A stretch of 64,000 nt of DNA from NCBI GenBank assembly GCA_964030475.1, contig CAXIPT010000001.1, forward strand, positions 18,288,789 through 18,352,788, written 5' to 3'. The translations under genes and the position numbers were made by a program. Source of the stretch: Tethya wilhelma (taxonomy: Eukaryota; Porifera; Demospongiae; Tethyida; Tethyidae). Below the pieces are notes generated by a model that made no database searches, was not told where the DNA came from, and was given only the letters and a program-made list of their open reading frames with translations. Shown piece after piece: positions 1 through 10,558 of the stretch (positions are counted from its first letter, which is position 1; every line of letters begins with the position of its first letter).

Positions 1-14
1 TCTCTCTCTCTCTN

Positions 15-82
<68 letters not shown>
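1..82. repeat. (CT)n microsatellite with one N
   Basis: Uninterrupted CT dinucleotides, with an N at 14, end directly before the TTGTCAG acceptor of the first visible GH63 exon. The repeat supplies the polypyrimidine tract. The N probably marks an unresolved repeat length. Confidence 0.95.
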
Positions 83-85
<3 letters not shown>

Positions 86-90
86 GTCAG

Positions 91-1337
91 ATACCTCATA
101 GAGGGAGAAGCTGATGCCATCAACCCTAAGAAGAGAGGCACCAAAGCTGCTCCTTACTACCTCCTGGAGGTTGAAGGAGGCAAAGAAACAGTCGTCAAAC
201 TCAGACTCACCAACCAGTCTCTTCCTTCCACCACAGATCCATTTGGTCCGGACTTTGACACCATCTTTGCGGACCGCATCCACGAGGCAGATGACTACTA
301 CACGGCCTTGATGCCCTCCTCCCTGGGGCCTCAGCAGAGGCTCATCTCACGACAGGCTTATGCTGGTAAGATGGAAGGCACTGGAAGAATGTAATCCAAT
401 CTTTGTTTCCTTGTGTGGGGAGAAGCAAGGGCTGGGATGAAGTTGTAAAAGAGATTACAGTAGTAATTGCTATGGGCCACATTAGGTGTATTTCTGTCAG
501 GGTGGTATTTCCATACAGATGGAAGTATGTGTGATGTTGTACACACATGATAATTAGTGTAGAAGTTCAGGTTTTGTATGGTAGACTGTGTGTACTCATT
601 AAAGAGCAAGTGAAGAAATTAATTTCACAAGAACTGTTGGAAGCATTAGCTGGGATTCTAAGTAGGAAAGCCAACACAAACTCTCATTGTGTATCATCTT
701 AGTAACAGTGTTTATCTTGGGGTTTCTCTTACATTCCTATCAATGGATATACACATTCTTATCACTTGTTGCCATCTTATCACTGGTTGCCATCACAACC
801 AATTGTGTTGATGATGTAGGGGGGGGAGGATTGTTGGAAGTTGCACCAGCAATAACCATCATCATAACTAGAATGAATGACAGCTGGTGAAAATCCCCCT
901 CCAATTGACAGCCTCTCTCAATGATCCATTGTCTCTGTTCATAGGTCTCTTGTGGTCTAAGCAGTTCTATCATTACATCATAGAGGCGTGGCTAGAAGGG
1001 GATCCAGAGCAGCCCCGCCCCCCTCCTGAGAGGTACAGTGGACGGAATGCCTCAGGAGACTGGGCCCATCTCTTCAACAAAGACATCATCTCCATGCCTG
1101 ACAAGTGGGAGTACCCCTGGGTGAGTTGAGGGGTTGCTGAATTCCTCCTCATGCTGTGCTGTTTTGCATTTGCCACTTGTAAAATAATGTGTAGTATTAT
1201 CATTTTTGTTGAAATCCTAAACCACTGCTAAGTAAACTTGAAACATTTCCTCCTTTGTGAGTAAAAAAGGAAACTGTGAGCTCGTTAGTTAAACAAATTA
1301 GGTGCTTCTTATCTTTTGCTTCTGATCACTTCAATTG

Positions 1338-1414
<77 letters not shown>

Positions 1415-4303
1415 GTACGCCTCATGGGACCTTGCCTTCCACATGATACCCTTTGCCAAGGTGGACCCTCAGTTTGCTAAGGACCAGCTCCTCTTGTTCC
1501 TCCGGGAGTGGTACATGGCTCCCAATGGCCAGATCCCGGCCTATGAGTTTGCCTTCGATGATGTCAATCCCCCGGTCCACGCCTGGTCTGTGATGAGGAT
1601 CTACAAGATGACTGGCCCGAGGGGAAAGAGAGATGGAGCCTTCCTCGCTAAATGCTTCCAGAAACTCATCCTCAACTTCAACTGGTGAGGGGTGTGTGTG
1701 TGTGTGTGTGTGTGTTCTACCGTATAGCGGGAAATTTTCGTTGGTGCAAAATTTCGTATAAACGCGCCAGAAGAAATTTTCGTAGTTTTAAATTTCGTAT
1801 ACGCGGCGCGCGCTCGTATAAAGTAAATGCGGAAGTTAAATTTTCGCAGTTTTAATTTTCGTATATTCGAACCACATACGAAATATACGAAAATTTCCAC
1901 CATACGAAAATTTCTCGCTATATGGTATTTTTTTTTTTTTTAATCTAATAACTTAATAATGGTAAAAGCAGAAACAACTACGAAAACACAAAGAGCAAGA
2001 AAAAATAAATAAATAAAAGAGTGTTATAATTATGTAAAATTCAAACATAGATCGTGTACTGTTCAATTTATTCATATGCCACTCTGCCATCATGGATGGC
2101 TCGATCAATGGCTGCTTCAGATAATTGTGTGTTCTATTTTGCATTATTAATAAAACAGCTAGTAATGTAGTAGATGATTATCACAAGTGTGATGAAATGA
2201 GAAGTTCAAATTAATTACCAGATAATGTATGTTGTCACCCCCCTCCAGGTGGGTGAATCGTAAGGACCCCATGGGGAGGAACATCTTTGCCGGTGGTTTC
2301 CTCGGTCTGGACAACATTGGTATCTTTGATCGCTCTAAGCCCCTCCCCACGGGGGGGATCCTGGAGCAGGCCGACGGGACGGCATGGATGGCCTTCTTCT
2401 GTGTCATCATGTTGGACATGGCTCTGGAGCTGGCCCTCCATTACAACCCCATCTACGAGGACATGGCCTCAAAGTTCTTTGAGCACTTTGTCTACATCGT
2501 TGACGCCATGAACAACCTCGGAGGGGCGGGGCTTTGGGACGAGGATGATGGCTTCTACTACGACGCCCTCAGGTGAGATGGTAGCTCATAACAATGCCAA
2601 TTTTCAAATATTGTAATTCGAGATTTTTTTGCAGTAAAATAATTTCCATAGTCTGCAGCGACTACGGAAATTTTGTACACACACAAAAAAGATTCCCAAA
2701 TTGTGATATGTTGGAATAGTTGTCAGAATAACCTGCTGTTCATTACATTAGCATGTTTCAAGGTTTTATTTGGCAATAATGAAAGTGTCATTACATATAT
2801 TTTCTCCTCTCTCTCTCCCTCACTCCCTCTCTCCTCGTCCCAGGTTGCCTGGAGCCAGCATGGCCATGAAGGTGAGGTCCATGGTGGGACTCATCCCTCT
2901 CTTTGCCTGCCTCGTGCTGGAGGATGAGGTCATCCAGAAGCTGCCTGGCTTCAAGAAGAGACTGCAGTGGTTCCTGGAGAACAGACACGACCTGGCCAAA
3001 CAGGTAGGAGAGGGAACAGAACTAGAGAAAAATAGTTTCACCAGCAATCTTATGATCTTGAAATACTGAGACATACTTATATTGTTAATTAGTCATAAGC
3101 AGTACCCCCCAGGCCACTCCAGCAGGACTGAGAGCTAGAGATATAACAACCTGTGATGATTTGATTTGCTGAATGTTCACACAATAATTTTGTGTGTTGC
3201 ACTAAACTGCTGTGTCAGCAACCATCCCTCCCCCTCAGATCTCCTACGTGGACACCCTGGACAAGGGGGAGTACTTCCACCTGCTGGCCATCCCCAAGAA
3301 GGAGCGTCTGGTGCGTGTCCTCAAGTACATGCTGGACGAGGAGGAGTTCCTCTCTCCCTACGGCATCCGCTCCCTCTCCAAGATCCACAAGGACCATCCC
3401 TTCATCATGGACGTGGCGGGGGAGAGGTATACCGTGGGCTATGTGCCAGGAGAGAGCAACACCTACATCTTTGGGGGGAACAGCAACTGGAGGGGACCCA
3501 TCTGGCTCTGCTGTGAGTCCTCACACACTCACAAACATACTCTCATGTTACTAGCCTAGTCCCCAGGCCTACTGCTTGCAATCTCTTACCAGTAAAGATT
3601 GTCAAATTAAAAAAAAATAAAAAACAATGAAAATATTATGTATAGTACCCAGTGGCATGTGTTGGGACATTCTCAACTGGTGGGCCAGGGGATCACATGA
3701 TGGGCTGCCCACTAATGAACACACAAACATCATATGAAAAATCATTGGAAAAAATCTTGAGCTCTAGCTGGGGATGGAACCCAGGTCTTTAAATTCTATT
3801 TGAATGCTCTTTCTCTCTCCCTCACACCCACCCATCCAGTGAACTTCCTGATCACGGAGTGCCTGGAGCGCTACTACTTCTACTATGGTGATGAGCTGAA
3901 GGTGGAGTGCCCCACTGGGTCGGGCAACCAAATGAACCTCCTCCAAGTGAGCCAGGAGATCTGCCACAGGATTGTCAACACCTTTGTTCCCGATGAGAAG
4001 GGCAGGAGGCCGTGCCATGGCGACGACCCGCGCTACTCCTCTGACCCCAACTGGAAGGACCTCGTCCTCTTCTACGAGTACTTCAACGGGGACAACGGAA
4101 AGGGGTGTGGTGCCAGGTGAGTGGGTGTGGTCTTGTTTTGTGCATGCAAGGAAGAAGCTATATAGCTGTTCCATGCTAAAGAACAGTGCACATTTATTTA
4201 CAGTAATTTTTAATATTTTGTGTGCAGCCATCAAACTGGTTGGACGGCACTGGTCATCAGGTGCATCGACAAGATAGCAGCCTGCAAGAACATGAAGTGT
4301 TGA
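91..4303 (+). CDS. GH63-family glucosidase-like protein (5' partial)
   Basis: Eight exons join in frame: 91-365, 945-1120, 1416-1684, 2249-2572, 2844-3003, 3239-3512, 3840-4116 and 4228-4303, ending in TGA. The 5' end lies off the window. The product has about 610 residues here, rich in Trp and aromatic residues, with the typical (alpha/alpha)6 glycosidase features [34 protein letters not shown] and a final HQTGWTALV. These match the C-terminal catalytic domain of glycoside hydrolase family 63. The closest type I recognise is the uncharacterised fungal YMR196W-like branch rather than ER glucosidase I (MOGS), because no membrane anchor or MOGS-like N-domain is visible. The likely activity is hydrolysis of an alpha-glucosidic bond; the substrate is unknown. 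The first visible exon and exon 3 follow long CT repeats that serve as polypyrimidine tracts. Its 3' end converges on the bHLH gene. Family is confident; substrate is inference. Confidence 0.85.
1718..1927. mobile_element. MITE-like element with TACCGTATAGC termini (copy 1)
   Basis: A 210-base AT-rich block with no coding capacity lies in intron 3 of the GH63-like gene. Its left end reads TACCGTATAGCGGGAAATTT. The reverse complement of its right end reads TACCATATAGCGAGAAATTT, giving terminal inverted repeats of about 24 bases with two mismatches. The interior repeats AAATTTTCGTA-type words in both orientations, so the whole element could fold. The flanks are a GT repeat and a T run, so target-site duplication cannot be judged. 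Elements at 11183-11403 and 22315-22496 share the terminal word. Confidence 0.7.
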
Positions 4304-4342
4304 AATTGATCAGTTCTTAGAGAGTCAGTTTTGAGACTCTTA

Positions 4343-4348
4343 AATAAA
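4343..4348 (+). terminator. Polyadenylation signal of the GH63-like gene
   Basis: AATAAA lies 40 bases after the GH63 stop codon. This is the usual spacing for cleavage and polyadenylation. The opposite-strand bHLH stop at 4482 is only about 140 bases further on, so the two 3' UTRs may overlap. Confidence 0.6.
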
Positions 4349-4481
4349 ATTTTGATAAACTGTTTGTAGAATTCTCTGTTTTTAATGTTTGTACCTAGTA
4401 TTTGGACACTGAGAAATACACCAGCTGTTTTTGATCAGTTGTGTTCGTACGAAAACACTAGTTATTGCACAAATGAATCTT

Positions 4482-6354
4482 TCAAATGTCGTCTAACAAT
4501 CTATCGACAAAGAACTTATTGGAGACAGTTTGGGTGGGCTCTAAATGGAGTTGCTGGGTGTCTGGTTCGTGAGGGAGAGAGAGGATGTCAGCAAGACAGA
4601 ACCCCGACGTCCGGTGGGGTTCAGAGTACGGCCTCCAAACAGTAGAGTTACTGCTGGGGTGGGCTGGAGGAAGGGAATATGGGGGTGTGGTCAAGTCACA
4701 TGACATCATGTGACCTTGCAAATATGCTGAGCCATGAGTCCGACTAGTGTTAGTGTACATAACTGGCACTGGATCAGAAGCCAATGAAGTGTGACCATTA
4801 TAGGGGTGTGGCAGTTCATTACCATGACGTCTATAGTTATTCATGTGGGCGTGTCCATCCCAATGTCTCCCCACATCAGAGTGGTGGTGGTAGCTCCTCT
4901 GCCACTCCCCCTGGTACTCCCCCGATGGTCTCCACCCCCCTCCTCCCCTCGGAGGACCATTGTTAGATCCCCTCTGGCGATGAGCAACATGGTGCAAGTC
5001 ACCATCGTGGTGGTGGTCCTGTATCCAGGGGCGTGTCCAGATCCCCCTACCCATGGCTGAACTATGACCCCTCCTGATGATTGTGAGTGATGAGGGGTGT
5101 GGGTTTCATGAGTGGGTGTGGCAGTGGGCGTGTCCTGGTGACAGCTGGAGAAGTGGAGGTCATGGTTCGAGTCCAGCACACCTGGGAAACGACTTGTAGA
5201 GCTATGCTGGTCACATGACATGGGTTGTTGATCACATGACAGTAGTGAAGTCACAGACCAGTGCAGGCCGCCTTCAGAAGTGGTCTGTGTTGACATTTCA
5301 CTCCTGGAACGAAGAACCGTAATTGGACTTGAATCAGATGTCCTGGCATTTTGTTCCAAAGACGGTTCATTCAAAGGACAGGGGGTATGGTCATGAGTAC
5401 ACGCTCCCTCTTCTGATGCCTCTGTGTTCTCCTGCAGCAGCTGTTTGTTGCAGTAGTCTTGCAGCTGGACTCGCAGCAGGAGGTGCTCCACCATCAGCTC
5501 CGCCAGCCTTACATAGAGCTCATCTTCCTCACCTATATACACACACACACAAGTTTCAAGATACAACCAAGATAAACATGAACTACAAGCAAGAAGACAG
5601 ATCTGAAAGAGATAACAAGTAAGCAAAACCTCTCATACTTCATAATTTACCATACACAACTACACACCTGGTTTGGGTAGAGAAGATACGCTGGATTTCA
5701 GCTTCTCATTTTCTTCTTGAAGACTCTTTATCTTGTCAACAGCATTCTGTAGCACCTCTCCTCTGGTCTGCATGAGGGGGTATACAAACAGGGATAAAAT
5801 CCAGGGTACAAGTACAAACATATCACTGACTATAGAATAGTTGGTACTGACTCTCAGTCGGAATAAAAACTAATGAATAAATGACTATTCAGAAAGATCA
5901 ATTGGGCATTGAGAATTTTGGGAATTCAAAAACCAATTAGTGGTCACTAACAACCAGTTAGGTGAGCAGTTGTCAGCTCATATGAATAAGATCAAGCTGA
6001 TCGAACAACACACCTGTTTCCCACAGGAGCAAGTATCATGGAGAAGTTCTGAGAGCTGTTTGATTCCTTGTGAGATCTTTAGTTTGCGGCGTCTCTCTAC
6101 TTCCTTGTGAGATACCTCTCTTGACTGCTCCACACCAGGTCTAGCAGGAGCTCCTTCGTCACCTTCATCACCGCCATGGCCTGGAGAGGAGGGGGTGGGC
6201 TGGTGCTTCTGCTGCTGGGAGAGAGCCCTAGGAGAAGATAAGATGGAGGTAACTTATCTAGTCTCGTTGAACTATCAAAGGTACCGCACTGATGGCTAGT
6301 TTACCTGAGTGTCTTGTTGGGAAAGACGACCAACACAGGCCTGAGATGGTCCAT
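4482..6354 (-). CDS. bHLH-leucine zipper transcription factor (USF/MITF-like)
   Basis: Minus-strand exons are 6305-6354 (ATG), 6014-6227, 5668-5767 and a last exon starting at 5532. The basic-HLH segment includes HKEVERRRKLKI, with the His-Glu-Arg pattern of E-box (CACGTG/CATGTG) binders. It is followed by helix 2 around QNAVDKIKSLQEENEKL and a leucine-rich zipper. The last exon is His/Ser/Thr rich and of low complexity. One frame runs from 5532 to a stop at 4841. A second frame, with more protein-like composition, runs from about 5105 to a stop at 4482 and ends in a Phe/Leu/Asp-rich tail. Joining them needs a one- or two-base shift in the G-rich stretch around 5040-5105, probably an assembly indel or a real frameshift. 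The product is a nuclear DNA-binding factor; USF versus MITF/TFE placement is not settled. It is head-to-head with the SAM/armadillo gene. Confidence 0.75.
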
Positions 6355-6513
6355 GATGAACACTGCAGGTGGGGTGGGGCTGGTGGGCTTCAATTAGAAC
6401 GCGGCATCTTGTGATTTTCTCGAAATTATTTGTTGAAATTTGTAAACTTTCTTGAGCCGTACCATGACTCATTTTCTAAGTCACTGATGCATACAGCGCC
6501 AGCTGAGAACTGA
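6355..6513. promoter_or_regulatory. Bidirectional promoter interval, bHLH / SAM-ARM genes
   Basis: Only 159 bases separate the two divergent start codons, so both genes must use overlapping promoter DNA and 5' UTRs. I see no clear TATA box. The interval is defined by gene arrangement, not by a recognised motif. Confidence 0.55.
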
Positions 6514-9131
6514 ATGTCAACAATGCACTCCTACGTGTTGTACAACCGACTGCTGTCCGCTCCAGCAGCAGGAAGACAGACCTCCGACAAGTGAGTAGGA
6601 AAAACTACGGCTGTACTCACCAATGAGCTGTAGTTTGGAGCAGTTAGACCCATTCTAGATAATAAAATTATCTATGTTAATACAGAACTAGTAGAAATGA
6701 AAATTGCTGTGGATAAGCTATTGTTTTTCTCTTCCAACTGCCCACAGAGACAAGAGAGCTGTTGGAAAAGGTATGGGGTGTGCCCAACCAGGCTCGTCAG
6801 CTGTCTCCCAGCAGCCCACTGACTTTCCTGATGCTCCGTTGTTGAATGCTGCTCTTGTGAGGAGATTGAGAGGTGGGTCCTCTCGCGATGGCCGCTTCTG
6901 CTCCATAGATCGTGGTTTGAAAGCCTTCCTACGATCCAGTAACCTCTCTGGTCTGGAGTACCGACTCAAAATGGCTGGCTACAACACAGTGAATGATCTC
7001 CTGGAAGCCAACGCTGACTCCCTGTGTTCCAAGGGATTCACCCCCCTCATGGCCCGGAGGCTGCTCTCTGCCCTGGAGATCTACATCCAGAGGCAGCTGG
7101 ACAAGACTGAGGGGGTCCAGTCACCGTTTCAGATGGTGCGTAAGAACCAGCAGATCAAGTCAGACCCGTCAGAGAGTGTGAAGGCCCTGCCCACTTTTGG
7201 GAAGAGGAACGTCAAGAGGAAGAGAGCGTCGGGGAAGGACACTCAACCTGTGAAACCACCAAGTGCCCCACGGACGTCGTACATCCGCCTGATGTCTGAG
7301 GAGTCCCTTCCTAACGAGCCAATCTTCCCCAATGTGATTGATATAAGGAGAGTGGGGGTGGGAGAAGGGGGTGTGACAAGCGACGAGGGATCAGTGGGTG
7401 TGGCAGAGACAACACCAATCAATGATGTCACTCATCGACCATTATCACAAGTGGGCATGGCACAACATGGTGGTGATCTCGTGCAAGAGACAGTGGGCGT
7501 GGCAGAGGTGGGTACCAGCGTGTCTCGTAGGTGGACCATGTTTGAGGAGCACACCTTGGAGGACATCGATGCTGCTGCTGACTTCTCCTACCTCAGTCAG
7601 ACGTTGGAACGGAGCCAGTCTGTCCCACCGGACTATTGGTACGATAGTGCCCCGCCCCCTTACACATGGTACCGGGTACGATCCTACTCTTGTCCTCCGA
7701 GTCTCCCATCAGTAGCCACGCCCCTTGAGAGACTGGTCACTTCTCTCTCGTTGAGTATGGACGTGGGAAGTGTCCAGCCCGCCCTGAGTGAGCTCCTCCG
7801 TCAGCTGAGAGAGTCCCCGCCCACTGTGGAGGGTGTGGTCAGGTCCGGAGGGGGGGAGGTGATCGTTGATGTCCTCCAGTCCCTGTACCCCTATGAGGGT
7901 GTGGTGGAGAGGTGCTGCAGGATCGTCAAACACCTGGCCAGGAGTGGTGAGTGGTACAGCTGGGGCATCATTCAGATTTCATTTGAATTTAGAAGTTGGG
8001 AAAAGAAGCTACATGTACTATTATTACTGGGATTTTTTTTATAATTTTCTCACACGAGAGTTTGTTCTGCTAACTGTTTACCTCAAAGGTCTTCTCCCTT
8101 TCCCCCTCCCTCCAGCTGTCCTCCCTCCTGAGACAGCTCCTGCTCTCCTGCAGGCCATGGACTGCCACTGTACCTCTGAGAAGATCCTAACTCACGGCAG
8201 CTTGGCTCTGGGTAACATCATCAGGACAGGTCAGTCTGTGTCTTCTCTCCTGGAGTTTAGGATGTGTTTGTGGGGGAATGTATTTAGTCTGGCTTGGATG
8301 AGTACATGTACCATGTTAGTTTGAGGTAAAGTGAAGGATGGCAATTTTGTGTTCACAACTGTGTGAGCTAACACATTTGAGATTCATGGCATTTACAGCC
8401 ACCTCTTGGCTGGTATCTTGTGTTTTGCTCTGAGGAAGGTTAGAAAACTAACCCAAAAATAGTCTAACTGTTGGATTCCTGCTAATCCATTTTCCCACTA
8501 GTATTCATACTTACTAGACAGTCTGAAATGACAAAAGTTACACAGATCCAAAATTTGTAGACAAAAGAAAGCTAACCTCTCTCTCCATAATTTTTTCCCT
8601 CTTGATATTGTTGTCTGGCAGATCCATCGGTGTGCTCTGAGGTGGTGTTCAGAGGGTCCCTCTCCACCCTCTCTGTTGCCATGGAGTCCTTCCCCTCCTG
8701 CCCTCCCCTCCAGGTGTCGGCCATGGCTGCTCTGGCTGGCCTCCTCTCCACCTCCAAGGAGCGTAGACTGGTCCTCATCAGTGATCATGGCCACATCTTG
8801 GACCTAGTCCTCATGGCGATGGAGTCGTCTCCTAGCAACACCCAGCTCCAGGAGTATGCCTGCTCTTTCCTGGCACTGCTGACGGCTGAAGGTAAGGCCA
8901 GTACAGCCTCAATCCCAGCTGGTCATCTTCCCCCTTGGAAGAGAGCTTGGGCTAGCTATCAGCTGTCAGTAGTAACACCAATATTAGGAGTTAGTGAACT
9001 GCACGAGTTCTTCTAGTGTGAGCTGCACCATTTCTAGTGTGGGGAAGTCAGTGGTACATTGTGGTTGTAATATTTCTGCTAAAAATTAGTCTCATTCCCA
9101 GACTCCAACCTTCAAGGAAAAGAGACATTTT

Positions 9132-9222
<91 letters not shown>

Positions 9223-9556
9223 NTGTGTGTGTGTGTGAGGGTGGAGTCTGGGTATTTGACTAGCAGAGAATTTAATGAATTTTCGGTGTGTGTGTCTGTG
9301 TTTATGTGATTGAACTCTGACCTCTCCTCTTCAGTTGGTGCTCAGATTGAAGAGGGCCTTGTGCAGCTGATCCTGGAGCATGTGTTTGTTGCCATGACAA
9401 CCCATCATCGTGACAGTAATGTGTGCCTATGGAGTGTCAAGGTCATTGCTAACTCAGCCACCAATGGTGAGGTCATACAGTGTTAATGTGCATATTATAT
9501 GACGTGTGACATTATAGACAGAGTAATAGATATTTATGAGATCAAGATACTTAAGA

Positions 9557-9599
<43 letters not shown>

Positions 9600-9837
9600 A
9601 GCTGCCCTGGGTGCCTTGAAGCTGGCCCTGCGGTGCAGTGAGCTGGTGCTGGAGGTGATGGTCTCCTTTCCCCTCCTCTGCCAGTGGTGCTGCTATGCTC
9701 TCCTCCAACTGGCTCCCCAGCACACGGCAGTCAGGGAGATGTTGCTCCAGAGCACCTCTCTCCTCTTGACTGACGACAGTGATGGTTACCAGGGGCAACT
9801 GAAGGAGCTGCTGAGTCAGCAAGTGAATGAACCATAG
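6514..9837 (+). CDS. SAM-like and armadillo-repeat protein, unrecognised
   Basis: Six exons join in frame: 6514-6590, 6748-7946, 8116-8229, 8622-8891, 9335-9466 and 9602-9837, giving 675 residues. The ATG at 6514 was chosen because it splices in phase with exon 2. Residues about 65-140 resemble a small helical SAM-type domain (LEYRLKMAGYNTVNDLLEA, then FTPLMARRLLSALEIY). A Ser/Pro-rich linker follows to about residue 340. The rest is a chain of hydrophobic helix pairs typical of armadillo/HEAT repeats, such as ILTHGSLALGNIIR and VSAMAALAGLLST. There are no catalytic motifs, signal peptide or membrane segment, so a scaffold role is plausible. I do not recognise an ortholog. Intron 4 holds a long GT repeat with an N at 9223. 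Confidence 0.7.
9136..9238. repeat. (GT)n microsatellite with one N
   Basis: About 100 bases of GT dinucleotide, interrupted by N at 9223, lie inside an intron of the SAM/armadillo gene. No coding effect is visible, because the flanking exons remain in phase. Confidence 0.95.
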
Positions 9838-10487
9838 ACTCATGCATGTGTGTGTGTGTTCTACTTCATATCAGTGACAGTATTTATGCCGGAGATCTAG
9901 CTCGATAATATGAATCAGTCATCAATTTTTTTAGTTCCCGTTATGTATTTATTGACTAGCTTGTGCAGTTTTTATCTGCCTATATATTATAATGCATCGT
10001 AGAACAGGCAGTATGTATATTGCATGCAGCTGTTCCAAATTCTGGTATAATTTAATTTTTAATATTAATTTTTATGAAATCAGCATTTTTTAATTATTTA
10101 CTGAATGTGAATTTTTTCAAGTGAACCTTATAATTAACCAGTTATTAAGATGTGATATAAAAAGACCACAATAAAGCTATCATGGCAACATGGCTGTGTA
10201 ATTAGCAATAAATTAGATTAGTTATGTATGCATACATGTGTGTTAAGTGTGACTGGTCACCCATGGCAACTGAAGCTGACATTCACCACCAGTGGGTGCG
10301 ATAGTGTGTGTGTGTGTATGATGCTACTTTAATGTCATAATAATGAAGTAGGAAAAAATTCAGGAGGACAAAAAATATAAAAAGATGATCAGTTTTTCTA
10401 TCACACGAAAATAGCAGCAACTACATTAACTGACCCATTGTATATAATATTATAGAGATTGAAAGGCTTCTAGAAAAGATGGCTGGT

Positions 10488-10531
<44 letters not shown>

Positions 10532-10558
10532 GGAGAGAGAGAGAGAGAGAATGTTTTC
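9838..10558. other. Convergent intergenic region with (GA)n repeat
   Basis: This AT-rich region lies between two convergent genes. It holds a candidate poly(A) signal, AATAAAGCT at about 10171 on the plus strand, and a GA microsatellite at 10489-10551. I see no gene in it. Confidence 0.6.

Noticed and set aside
1335..1688. Open frame of Leu-Ser repeats joined to a GH63 exon
   Set aside because: The Leu-Ser part is translation of the CT microsatellite. The real exon starts at 1416 after the CAG acceptor.
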